A stretch of 53,539 nucleotides of DNA from positions 1 to 53,539 of the forward strand of contig CAAGEH010000012.1 in the NCBI GenBank assembly GCA_900768795.1, read 5' to 3'. The stretch comes from an uncultured Collinsella sp. (lineage in GTDB: Bacteria; Actinomycetota; Coriobacteriia; Coriobacteriales; Coriobacteriaceae). Positions within the stretch are counted from its first letter, which is position 1. Every line of letters begins with the position of its first letter. A program made the position numbers and the translations under genes. The notes beneath the pieces are model-generated. The model did no database searches. It saw only the letters and a program-made list of their open reading frames with translations, and was not told the origin of the DNA. Of this stretch, positions 8,508 to 16,500 are shown in pieces.

Positions 8508-8597
8508 TCGGCACGCGGCGGTTTCAAAATCGGCACGCTGCGGTTTCAAAATAATTGACGCGCGGCGGTCCCAAAAAAGCGCGCGGCGGTCAAAAAA
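8508..8597 (+). repeat. Short tandem repeat after htrA
   Basis: A 22-bp unit begins at the base after the htrA stop: TCGGCACGCGGCGGTTTCAAAA (abridged here by position: 8508-8529) is followed by a second copy with one change (8530-8551), then two decayed copies sharing GCGCGGCGGT and an A-run (8552-8578 and 8579-8597). No coding function is apparent. Confidence 0.75.
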
Positions 8598-8611
8598 TCT
8601 GTGGGAGACGA

Positions 8612-8643
8612 TTCCAAAAGGGACCGTCGCCCTTTGCTTTTGG
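8612..8643 (+). terminator. Hairpin terminator between htrA and ligA
   Basis: CCAAAAGGG (8614-8622) pairs with CCCTTT-gc-TTTTGG (8630-8643) around a short loop, giving a T-rich 3' arm. It would end the htrA transcript; ligA begins 72 bases later. Confidence 0.5.
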
Positions 8644-8715
8644 ATCGGTACCCTTCGCGAGCGAGCCGGGTCGCGCGTGATACCCTGTTGAGAAACCATC
8701 TCGAGAGGATTTTTC

Positions 8716-10911
8716 ATGGCAGAACAGATGAGCCTGTTTGATACCGATGCGACCGATAACGTTCCGGACCACGAGCAGGCTGCCGCCCGCGCGGCGGAGC
8801 TGCGCCATGAGCTCGACTACCACGCGTATCGCTACTATATGCTCGATGCGCCCGAAATCACCGATGCCGCATTCGATAAATTGCTTGTTGAGCTGCAGAA
8901 CATCGAGGCTGCCTATCCCGATCTTGTGACTCCCAACAGTTACACGCAGCGCGTTGGCGGTTACGTGTCGGAGCAGTTCGCTCCCGTCACGCACATGGCG
9001 CGCATGTATTCCATGGACGATGCCATGAACCTGGGAGAACTCGATGAATGGCTGCAACGTACCGAGGACGCGCTCGGCGCGGGCAATGCCGTGTACACCT
9101 GTGAGCTCAAGATCGACGGTCTGGGCGTTGCCCTCACCTACGAAAACGGCGCCTTCGTGCGCGCCGCCACGCGCGGTGACGGCACTACGGGCGAGGACGT
9201 CACGCTCAACGTCCGCACCATCAGCGATGTACCCATGCATCTGGCTGAACCCGCGCTTGCACATATGGGTACCGACCGCAAAGCCCGCATCGAGGTTCGC
9301 GGTGAGGTCTACATGCCCAAGGAGAGCTTCGTGCGCCTCAACGACGAGGCCGATGCCGGGGGGCGCGCACCGTTCGCCAACCCGCGTAACGCCGCCGCGG
9401 GAAGTCTGCGCCAAAAGGACCCCAAGGTCACGGCAAGGCGCGACCTCGCGACGTTCATCTATGCCGTTGCCGATACGACGCCGCTTAACGTCCATAGCCA
9501 GCGCGAGTTTTTGAGTTGGCTGCGCAGTGCAGGATTCAGCGTCAATCCCAACGTCGCCACCTGTGCTACCCCCTCTGAAGTGCATAAATTCTGTGCCGAT
9601 GCTCTCGAGCACCGCGCTGATCTCAATTACGACATCGATGGCGTGGTCGTCAAGGTCGACAGCTTTGCACAGCAGACGGACCTGGGCTTTACCGCCCGTG
9701 CTCCGCGCTGGGCAATTGCGTTCAAGTTTCCGCCGGAGGAAAAGCAGACGGTCCTGCGCGAGATTCGCGTGCAGGTCGGGCGCACGGGCGTGCTCACGCC
9801 CGTTGCCGAGTTTGACCCGGTGACGGTGGCGGGTTCCACCATCGCGCGCGCCACGCTCCACAACATCGACGAGGTGCATCGCAAGAACGTGATGGAAGGC
9901 GACACCATCGTCGTGCACAAGGCGGGCGACGTGATTCCCGAGGTCGTGGGGCCGGTGCTCGACAAGCGCCCGGCGAGCGCGCGACCCTGGAAGATGCCCG
10001 CTGTGTGCCCTGCGTGCGGTGCGCCCGTGGTTCACGAGGACGGCGAGGTCGCGTACCGTTGCGTTTCCATCGATTGCCCGGCGCAGCTCAAGGAGCGCCT
10101 GCTCCATTGGGTGAGCCGCGGCTGCATGGACGTCGACGGCCTTGGTGACGAGATCGTCGACAAGATGATCGCCGCGGGGCTCCTCCACGACGTTGCGGAC
10201 TTCTACCAGCTCACGGTCGACGACATCGCGGGGCTCGATACCGGGCGCACGTATACGGCGAACAACGCCAAGCGCGGAATCCACGCAGGCGACCCCATCC
10301 CCGTGGGTCAAAAGACGGCGCAGAAGATCATCGACGAGCTCAACGCGTCGCGTTCGCAATCGCTTGGGCGCGTGCTTTTTGCCCTTGGTATCCGCCATGT
10401 CGGCAAAAACGTGGGTGAGGTCATTGCCGAGCGTTTCCTTTCTATCGATGCGCTCGTGCAGGCCACCGAGGAGGATATCGCTCAGTGCGAGGGCATCGGT
10501 CCCAAAATCGCCGCGAGCGTCAAGCAATTCCTAGCCGTGCCCGAAAACCTTGCCGTGCTCGACCGTTTGCGCGCGGCGGGTCTTTCGCTCGAGGAGGATC
10601 TGGGCGCCAAGCATGCGCAGGCGGCGGCTGGGACGGGTGTCGATGCGGGGCTTATGGACGAGCAACCGCTCGTTGGCCTCACGTTTGTGCTGACCGGCAC
10701 GCTCGTCAATCGCACGCGCGACGAGGCGGGCGCGGCGCTCAAGGCGCTTGGGGCCAGGGTTTCGGGAAGCGTCTCGAAAAAGACGAGCTACGTTGTGGCG
10801 GGACCGAAGGCGGGCTCCAAACTTACCAAGGCGCAGCGGCTCGGGGTTCCCGTACTCGATGAGGCAGCTTTGGAGCAGATTCTCGCTACAGGTGAGATTC
10901 CCGCGGAGTAA
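8716..10911 (+). CDS. ligA: NAD-dependent DNA ligase
   Basis: Seals nicks during replication and repair with NAD as cofactor. 731 residues with every domain present: the Ia domain (HAYRYYMLDAPEITDAAFD, about 36-54), the adenylation domain with Lys132 in ELKIDG, the OB fold, a zinc finger with four cysteines (CPACG and CVSIDCPAQ, about 432-456), a helix-hairpin-helix region (VLFALGIRHVGKNVGE), and a C-terminal BRCT domain (about 650-731). There is a short extra segment between the zinc finger and the HhH part (around 510-530) compared with the usual ~670 residues. The ribosome site GAGAGGA precedes the ATG. Single gene unit; no partner genes nearby. Confidence 0.97.
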   Translation: MAEQMSLFDTDATDNVPDHEQAAARAAELRHELDYHAYRYYMLDAPEITDAAFDKLLVELQNIEAAYPDLVTPNSYTQRVGGYVSEQFAPVTHMARMYSMDDAMNLGELDEWLQRTEDALGAGNAVYTCELKIDGLGVALTYENGAFVRAATRGDGTTGEDVTLNVRTISDVPMHLAEPALAHMGTDRKARIEVRGEVYMPKESFVRLNDEADAGGRAPFANPRNAAAGSLRQKDPKVTARRDLATFIYAVADTTPLNVHSQREFLSWLRSAGFSVNPNVATCATPSEVHKFCADALEHRADLNYDIDGVVVKVDSFAQQTDLGFTARAPRWAIAFKFPPEEKQTVLREIRVQVGRTGVLTPVAEFDPVTVAGSTIARATLHNIDEVHRKNVMEGDTIVVHKAGDVIPEVVGPVLDKRPASARPWKMPAVCPACGAPVVHEDGEVAYRCVSIDCPAQLKERLLHWVSRGCMDVDGLGDEIVDKMIAAGLLHDVADFYQLTVDDIAGLDTGRTYTANNAKRGIHAGDPIPVGQKTAQKIIDELNASRSQSLGRVLFALGIRHVGKNVGEVIAERFLSIDALVQATEEDIAQCEGIGPKIAASVKQFLAVPENLAVLDRLRAAGLSLEEDLGAKHAQAAAGTGVDAGLMDEQPLVGLTFVLTGTLVNRTRDEAGAALKALGARVSGSVSKKTSYVVAGPKAGSKLTKAQRLGVPVLDEAALEQILATGEIPAE

Positions 10912-11145
10912 AGAGGGCGGCTCCAAAGGGCAGTTCTACAATTATCGATTTATTTGTCGCGATGTTGAACTATCGGTAGGGCATGGCGAGCGCTTCGGCT
11001 CTAACAGATGTTATCTGATCGTATTGGGTAACGCGAAGCTGCTTGCGGGTGGCGTTGTTGATCATGACCCATCGTTTTTTTGAGTTGCCAAAGCTCGGCT
11101 ACCGTGCATGTCTGGTTAACACGCATATCGTGCTTTAAAGGTTAC

Positions 11146-11201
11146 TTGACATGTCATGTATTGAGCGCATAATACATGCGTTTGCAAATAATGACATGTC
11201 A
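11146..11201 (+). promoter_or_regulatory. Promoter with twin MarR operators
   Basis: TTGACA (11146-11151) and CATAAT (11168-11173) are spaced by 16 bases and form a good sigma-70-type promoter. The palindrome TGACATGTCA occurs twice, at 11147-11156 (overlapping the -35) and at 11192-11201 (touching the AAGGAG ribosome site). The 45-base spacing and overlap with both control points fit autorepression by the MarR-type product encoded next. Confidence 0.8.
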
Positions 11202-11214
11202 AGGAGTATTGATC

Positions 11215-11883
11215 TTGAAACAAGATCAGCTTTCTGAAAATGCGGATGAGGAGCCGCTGGAGCTCGGCTACTCGCTCTTCGATACGCACATGCGCCTGTC
11301 GCGCGCTTTCCACGCAATGAAAACCGATACACGTACATGCGCCCGTGCACTCGGGCTGGGTCCAGGACAGCCGCGCATCTTGTCATACCTTGCAGCACAC
11401 GGTGTGAGCACACAGCGAGAAATCGCCCGCTACCTGGTAATTGACCCGTCCGCGGTGTCGCGCATGCTCGATGCGCTCGAGCGTGGAGGCTTTGTTCAGA
11501 GCGTTCCGGGGCGCGATCGACGTTGCCGGTCGTTGGGTCTCACGGAGCATGGACGCACGACGGTCCAGCGTTGGGATGCCGAGTGCCGCCGCGTGGACGA
11601 GCTCATGCTTACCGGCTTTTCGCCTGAGGAGCGTGTGCAGTTCAACGATCTGCTCGATCGCGCTCGCGCAAATATGACGCGAGAGCTGGGCGATGCCGGC
11701 GACGATGCGGACGCGTTTCTTGCGGGGGTCGTGCCACCGCTTCCTAAAACTACGCCAAAAGGCTCTGCAGCGAGAACAAATATTGCCGCATCATGCCAAG
11801 ACGCGGCCGATGACCAGACGGTAGACTCGCTGCATCCAAGTCCTGAGAATACTGCGGAAGAGGAGGCGACTGCCCATGCGTAA
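11215..11883 (+). CDS. MarR-family transcriptional regulator of the adjacent exporter
   Basis: A winged-helix MarR protein of about 222 residues. I chose the TTG at 11215 because AAGGAG stands eight bases before it; an earlier in-frame ATG at 11176 lies inside the operator region without a ribosome site. The wHTH core is clear (GQPRILSYLAAHGVSTQREIARYLVIDPSAVSRMLDALERGGFVQSVPGRDRRCRSLGLTEHG read as its sections, about residues 50-115). After the dimerisation helices there is a polar, poorly conserved tail of about 60 residues. The stop overlaps the exporter start by eight bases, so the genes are translationally coupled. It most likely represses the operon and is released by an unknown ligand, probably a drug or bile-like compound. 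Confidence 0.88.
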   Translation: MKQDQLSENADEEPLELGYSLFDTHMRLSRAFHAMKTDTRTCARALGLGPGQPRILSYLAAHGVSTQREIARYLVIDPSAVSRMLDALERGGFVQSVPGRDRRCRSLGLTEHGRTTVQRWDAECRRVDELMLTGFSPEERVQFNDLLDRARANMTRELGDAGDDADAFLAGVVPPLPKTTPKGSAARTNIAASCQDAADDQTVDSLHPSPENTAEEEATAHA

Positions 11884-13828
11884 TCTCAAATTACTCCTAT
11901 CTTATCTGGGAAAATACCGTCGCGATGCCATTCTCGGCATCCTGTTCGTCACGATCGAGACCGTGCTTGAGCTGTTTATCCCCGTGATCATGGCGAACAT
12001 CATCGATGTGGGCGTGCCGGGGCGCGACATCCCCTACATCATGCTACAGGGTGCGCTCATGCTGCTGTGCGCACTCGCCTCGCTTGCCTTGGGCCTCGGC
12101 TATTCACGCGCTGCCGCCCGCGTCGCCGTCGGTCTCGGCGCTAACCTGCGCGCCGCCGAGTATCAAAAGATTCAGACGCTCGCCTTCGGCAATCTTGACG
12201 AATACGAGACGAGCTCGCTCGTCACGCGCATGACCACTGACATCACCGTTATTCAAAACGCTGTGGGCAACGGCTTCCGTCCCATGGTGCGCGGCCCTGT
12301 CAACCTAGTTATGGGCCTTGTTTACGCCTTCGTGCTGTCGCGCGAGCTCGCGGCGGTCTTTGCCGTGATTCTGCCCGTGCTCGCCATCATCCTCGCCATC
12401 ATCACCGTGCGCGTGAGCCCGCTTTACCGTCAGCTCCAAACCTCGATGGACCATCTCAACGGCGTAGTCCAAGAGGACCTCACCGCGGTGCGCGCCGTCA
12501 AGGCGTATGTGCGCGCCGACCACGAGTGCGCTAAGTTCGACGGCGTCAATACCGAGCTTGCCGACACCGCTACCAGGACTTTTGGTACTGCCGTGCTCAA
12601 CCTGCCGGCGTTTCAGGCGTCAATGTACGTTGCCGCCGTCGCCATTCTCTGGATCGGCGGGCGCATGATCATCGCGGGCAAGCTCGGCGTGGGCTCGCTC
12701 ACGGGCTTTATGAGCTACGTGCTGCTCATCATGAACTCGCTCATGATGATCTCCAACGTGTTTCTGCTGCTCACGCGCGCGCTTACGAGCGTCGGCCGCA
12801 TCTCCGAGGTGCTCGATGAGCGTCCGCTTATCGAGAGCCCCACGGGCGCGGACGCCTTGCGCGCGCCCACCGACGGCGGCATCGAGTTTCGCGATGTGTC
12901 GTTCAAGTACCGTGCGAATGCCGCGGAAGACGTGCTCGAGCATGTTTCGTTGCGTATCGAGAGCGGTTCGACCGTGGGCGTGCTCGGTGGCACGGGCTCG
13001 GGTAAGAGCTCGCTCGTGCAGCTGATCGCGCGCCTGTACGACGCGACCGAGGGAACGGTGTTTGTGGGCGGGCGCGACGTGCGCGACTACGACCTTGCGG
13101 TGCTGCGCGACGCGGTGGGCATCGTGCTGCAGAAAAACGTGCTGTTCACGGGTACCGTGCGCGAAAATCTGCTTTGGGGTAACGAAAACGCCACCGATGA
13201 AGAGCTGCTTGAAGCCTGTCGTGCCGCGTGCGTAGACGAGTTCCTCGACCGCGTCGGCGGGCTCGACGGAGATTTGGGACAGGGTGGTGCCGGCGTCTCA
13301 GGCGGGCAGAAACAGCGCCTGTGCATAGCCCGTACGCTGCTCAAACATCCGCGTGTGCTGATTTTTGACGATTCCACGAGCGCTGTCGACATGGCGACCG
13401 AGGCGAAGATTCGCGAGAACCTGAGCCATATTCCGGGCGTTACCACAATCATCATCGCTCAGCGCATCACGAGCGTGATGGACGCCGACCGCATCATCGT
13501 GATCGACGACGGACAGGTCCATGGACAGGGAACGCATGCCGAGCTTTTGGCGAACGATAGCATCTACCAGGAGATCTATGCTTCGCAGATGGAGTTTGCC
13601 GGAGACGATGGGGATGTCAAGGACGTTGACGATAGGGCCGCTGCCGCTGCCGGTGTCGCCTCTGCCGTGAACTTGGCTTCTGTCCCCGCCGCCGCCTGCA
13701 GTTCCAATCCTGTTGCTGCCTCCGTCGGCGCTGCCTCTGCCGCTGATGCTACCGTTGTCGCCGCCGTCCCTGACACTGCTCCCGACTCAGATTCCGTAGA
13801 TGCGAAAGGAGGCGAGCATCATGCCTAA
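11876..13828 (+). CDS. ABC exporter half-transporter with degenerate ATP site
   Basis: A type IV (ABCB-like) half transporter of 650 residues: six membrane helices (about 15-300) followed by a nucleotide-binding domain. Walker A is GGTGSGKSS (about 371-379), the signature VSGGQKQR (about 472). Two catalytic positions are altered: the residue after Walker B is Asp (IFDDSTS, about 495) and the H-switch is Gln (IIIAQRITS, about 527). Such a half pairs with a canonical half in heterodimeric exporters of the LmrCD/BmrCD/TM287-288 type. The C-terminal 55 residues are a low-complexity Ala/Val/Ser tail not seen in the family. Start overlaps the regulator stop (ATGCGTAA) and its stop overlaps the next start. 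Substrate unknown; multidrug export is the usual role. Confidence 0.92.
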   Translation: MRNLKLLLSYLGKYRRDAILGILFVTIETVLELFIPVIMANIIDVGVPGRDIPYIMLQGALMLLCALASLALGLGYSRAAARVAVGLGANLRAAEYQKIQTLAFGNLDEYETSSLVTRMTTDITVIQNAVGNGFRPMVRGPVNLVMGLVYAFVLSRELAAVFAVILPVLAIILAIITVRVSPLYRQLQTSMDHLNGVVQEDLTAVRAVKAYVRADHECAKFDGVNTELADTATRTFGTAVLNLPAFQASMYVAAVAILWIGGRMIIAGKLGVGSLTGFMSYVLLIMNSLMMISNVFLLLTRALTSVGRISEVLDERPLIESPTGADALRAPTDGGIEFRDVSFKYRANAAEDVLEHVSLRIESGSTVGVLGGTGSGKSSLVQLIARLYDATEGTVFVGGRDVRDYDLAVLRDAVGIVLQKNVLFTGTVRENLLWGNENATDEELLEACRAACVDEFLDRVGGLDGDLGQGGAGVSGGQKQRLCIARTLLKHPRVLIFDDSTSAVDMATEAKIRENLSHIPGVTTIIIAQRITSVMDADRIIVIDDGQVHGQGTHAELLANDSIYQEIYASQMEFAGDDGDVKDVDDRAAAAAGVASAVNLASVPAAACSSNPVAASVGAASAADATVVAAVPDTAPDSDSVDAKGGEHHA

Positions 13829-15842
13829 AACCGCAGCTCAGGCACGTCCTGCCAATCTCAAACGTACGCTCCGCCGTCTGCTCGACTATATGGGCCATGC
13901 ACGCTTCTCGCTCATCGCGGTGGGCGTGCTCGCATCGCTCGCCGCTATCGCAAGCCTGCTTGGCACCTATATGGTGCGACCCATCGTCAACGGGCTCGCT
14001 CAGGGCGGCACCTCTCTGCTCGAGCGCCAGGTTGCCATCACGGCGGGCATCTACATCGTGGGCGTGCTTTCGGCGTTCGGTTACTCGCAAATTATGGTTC
14101 GCGCAGCTCAGCGCGTTGTTTCCGACATTCGTCGCGACCTGTTCGCCCATATTCAAACGCTGCCGCTCAGCTATTTCGACAGCACCCGTTCGGGCGACAT
14201 CATGAGCTTTTTCACCAACGACGTCGACACCGTTTCCGAGGCGCTCAACAACAGCTTTGCCAACGTGATCCAGGCCGCCATCCAAACGGTCGGAACGCTC
14301 GCCCTGCTTATCGTCCTTAACTGGCAGCTCACCATCATTACGCTCGTGTGCGACGCGGCGATCGTGCTGTACGCGCGCTATTCGGGCACGCGCTCCAAGA
14401 AGTTTTTCGCCGCTCAGCAGGCATCCCTCGGCGACCTGGACGGCTACGTGGAGGAAATGGTTTCGGGGCAAAAGGTCATCAAGGTCTTTAACCACGAGGC
14501 GCAAAATATCGCGGGCTTTACCGGCCGCAACGCCGAGCTTCGCCGCACGGGCACGACGGCACAGGCGTACGCCAACTCCATGGTGCCCATGACGGTCGTG
14601 ATCGGGTACGTCAACTACGCGATCGTTGCCGTCGTGGGCGGCATGCTCGCCATCGCGGGCAAGGCCGATGTGGGCGCACTCGCGAGCTACCTCGTCTTTG
14701 TGCGTCAGGCAGCTATGCCCATCAACCAGTTCACGCAGCTGGGGAACTTCTTGCTCAATGCTCTTGCTGGAGCCGAGCGTCTGTTTGCGGCAATGGACCT
14801 TAAGCCCGAGGTGGACGAGGGCGTGGTCAAGCTCGTGCAGACGGGCGAATCCGCGTGGGCGTGGAAGATTCCCGAGGGGTATGGCGTGGGCGCTTACGGT
14901 CGCTTGCGCAAGGTTGTCTCGGTGGATTACGAGGGTCCTGCGGCGGTGGATGCCGAGGGTTCGGCAGCTTCGACGGATGCATGCGCGCCTGCTACGGATT
15001 CCGTAACGGTTCCCGACCGCGTAGTGACCAACGACGGGCATGCAACGTCCACCACCCGCCACGCAAAGGCGGCCGATGGCACCGAGCTCACGGTGGGACT
15101 CGTACCGCTCGCGGGTGACGTGCGCTTCCACGCGGTCGACTTCTCGTACGTTCCCGGCCATCGCGTACTCACGCAGCTCAACCTATTTGCCAAACCGGGG
15201 CAGAAGATCGCGTTCGTGGGTTCGACGGGCGCGGGCAAAACGACCATCACCAACCTGATCAACCGTTTCTACGAGGTCGATGACGGCGAGATCACCTACG
15301 ACGGCATCGACGTCAAACATATCGCCAAGGCGAGCCTGCGCGGGTCGCTCGGCATCGTGCTGCAGGATACGCACCTGTTTACCGGGACGATCGCCGACAA
15401 TATTCGTTTCGGTAAGCTCGATGCGACGGACGCCGAGGTGCGCGCCGCCGCCGAGGCAGCATGTGCCGACTCGTTCATCCGCCGCCTTCCGCAGGGCTAC
15501 AACACCATGGTCACCTCGGACGGTGCGAACCTTTCGCAAGGTCAGCGTCAGCTGCTCGCCATCGCGCGCGTTGCCGTGGCGGATCCTCCCGTGCTCATTT
15601 TGGACGAGGCGACGTCGAGCATCGACACGCGTACCGAAAAGCTCATCGAACGCGGTATGGACCGCATCATGCGCGGGCGGACCACGTTTATGATTGCGCA
15701 CCGTCTGAGCACCGTGCGCGATGCCGACGCGATCATGGTGCTCGAGCATGGGCAGATTATCGAGCGCGGTACGCACGAGGAGCTGCTGGCTCAGCATGGC
15801 GAGTACTGGGAGCTGGCGCACGGCCTGAAGGAGCTGGACTAA
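13821..15842 (+). CDS. ABC exporter half-transporter with canonical ATP site
   Basis: Partner half of the heterodimeric exporter, 673 residues from the ATG at 13821 (AAAGGAGG upstream; overlap ATGCCTAA with the previous stop). Six membrane helices occupy about 25-310. Walker A is GSTGAGKTT (about 466), the signature NLSQGQRQ (about 568), Walker B ILDEATSS (about 591) and the H-switch MIAHRLST (about 625), all catalytic residues in place. Between the membrane domain and the nucleotide-binding domain lies an unusual insertion of about 85-100 residues (about 330-427), rich in Ala, Ser, Thr and Asp, where relatives have a short linker. It may be a regulatory or disordered segment. Transcription probably continues from the MarR promoter. 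Confidence 0.93.
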   Translation: MPKTAAQARPANLKRTLRRLLDYMGHARFSLIAVGVLASLAAIASLLGTYMVRPIVNGLAQGGTSLLERQVAITAGIYIVGVLSAFGYSQIMVRAAQRVVSDIRRDLFAHIQTLPLSYFDSTRSGDIMSFFTNDVDTVSEALNNSFANVIQAAIQTVGTLALLIVLNWQLTIITLVCDAAIVLYARYSGTRSKKFFAAQQASLGDLDGYVEEMVSGQKVIKVFNHEAQNIAGFTGRNAELRRTGTTAQAYANSMVPMTVVIGYVNYAIVAVVGGMLAIAGKADVGALASYLVFVRQAAMPINQFTQLGNFLLNALAGAERLFAAMDLKPEVDEGVVKLVQTGESAWAWKIPEGYGVGAYGRLRKVVSVDYEGPAAVDAEGSAASTDACAPATDSVTVPDRVVTNDGHATSTTRHAKAADGTELTVGLVPLAGDVRFHAVDFSYVPGHRVLTQLNLFAKPGQKIAFVGSTGAGKTTITNLINRFYEVDDGEITYDGIDVKHIAKASLRGSLGIVLQDTHLFTGTIADNIRFGKLDATDAEVRAAAEAACADSFIRRLPQGYNTMVTSDGANLSQGQRQLLAIARVAVADPPVLILDEATSSIDTRTEKLIERGMDRIMRGRTTFMIAHRLSTVRDADAIMVLEHGQIIERGTHEELLAQHGEYWELAHGLKELD

Positions 15843-16042
15843 CTCGCTTACAGGGATGTTCTGCCTGTGACGGGGTCGTTCGTTCGAGCTCACCGGTTGT
15901 GCACCGGGTTCGGCTCCATCCTGACGCCCCTTCAAAACCATCCCAAAAGTGACAGCGATTTCCGATTTCGGCGATTTCTTGTCAGTTCTGGGGCGGTTTT
16001 GAGTTGGGGGAGAGGAGTCTAACAGAACCAAAGCCAGCTGAA
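15843..16042. other. Intergenic stretch after the exporter operon
   Basis: I see no gene, terminator with a U-tract or promoter here. It leads into a tandem repeat. Confidence 0.4.
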
Positions 16043-16175
16043 GAGACCACAACCAGAATTTGTACGAAGATCGCAAGCAGGATTTGCACGGAGATCACGA
16101 CAAAAATTTGCACGGAGACCACGACCAGAATTTGCACGGAGACCACAACAAAAATTTGCACAGAACCGTGCAAAT
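16043..16175 (+). repeat. 24-bp tandem repeat ending in a hairpin
   Basis: Five 24-bp units lie end to end at 16043, 16067, 16091, 16115 and 16139, each close to gagaccacgaccagaatttg plus cacg. The last unit runs into an inverted repeat, ATTTGCAC (16154-16161) with GTGCAAAT (16168-16175). Because 24 is a multiple of three, both strands have open frames across it with eight-residue periodicity, but neither has a convincing start, so I do not call a gene. Confidence 0.85.
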
Positions 16176-16390
16176 CCAAAGCACCCCGCATAAATAAACA
16201 TGCCGCTAGCAGAGAAAAAACAGCCGCTTACCGAATAAAGCAATCCTGAAACATCAAATAAAATCCAAACCGGAAAACCAGACCAAGCAAATGTGCAGGT
16301 CAATACGGGTGGCCCATACCAGTAATGCCAATTTTGCGTTTAGGATTCGTAAGGGCTAGGATGCCTCATCACCTGCTACAAGGATGTGGC

Positions 16391-16477
16391 TTGTTTAAAT
16401 AACTTACAACTGCAATAATGTGTATACATATTATTAAACGTGCTGTACGTAGTTATAGGGACCATCTCCTAGGTCCC
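16391..16477 (+). promoter_or_regulatory. Candidate promoter and leader hairpin of the pilus operon
   Basis: TTGTTT (16391-16396) and AATAAT (16414-16419) are separated by 17 bases in an AT-rich patch about 85-110 bases before the pilus genes. The leader then carries GGGACC (16458-16463) pairing with GGTCCC (16472-16477); the 8-nt loop ATCTCCTA is complementary to a Shine-Dalgarno-like sequence. Downstream only a weak GAACGGGAA ribosome site is visible. Confidence 0.4.
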
Positions 16478-16500
16478 CATATTGAACGGGAATATCGAGT

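Noticed and set aside
8508..8597. CRISPR array at the repeat loci (also 16043, 46115, 52234)
   Set aside because: Units are contiguous with no unique spacers, and no cas genes are present.
15843..16042. Prophage or integrative element boundaries
   Set aside because: No integrase, transposase or phage structural gene is visible anywhere in the window, and codon use is uniform.
16004..16249. Small open frame with octapeptide repeats over the 24-bp array
   Set aside because: Periodicity follows from the repeat length being a multiple of three; there is no ribosome site and both strands are open.
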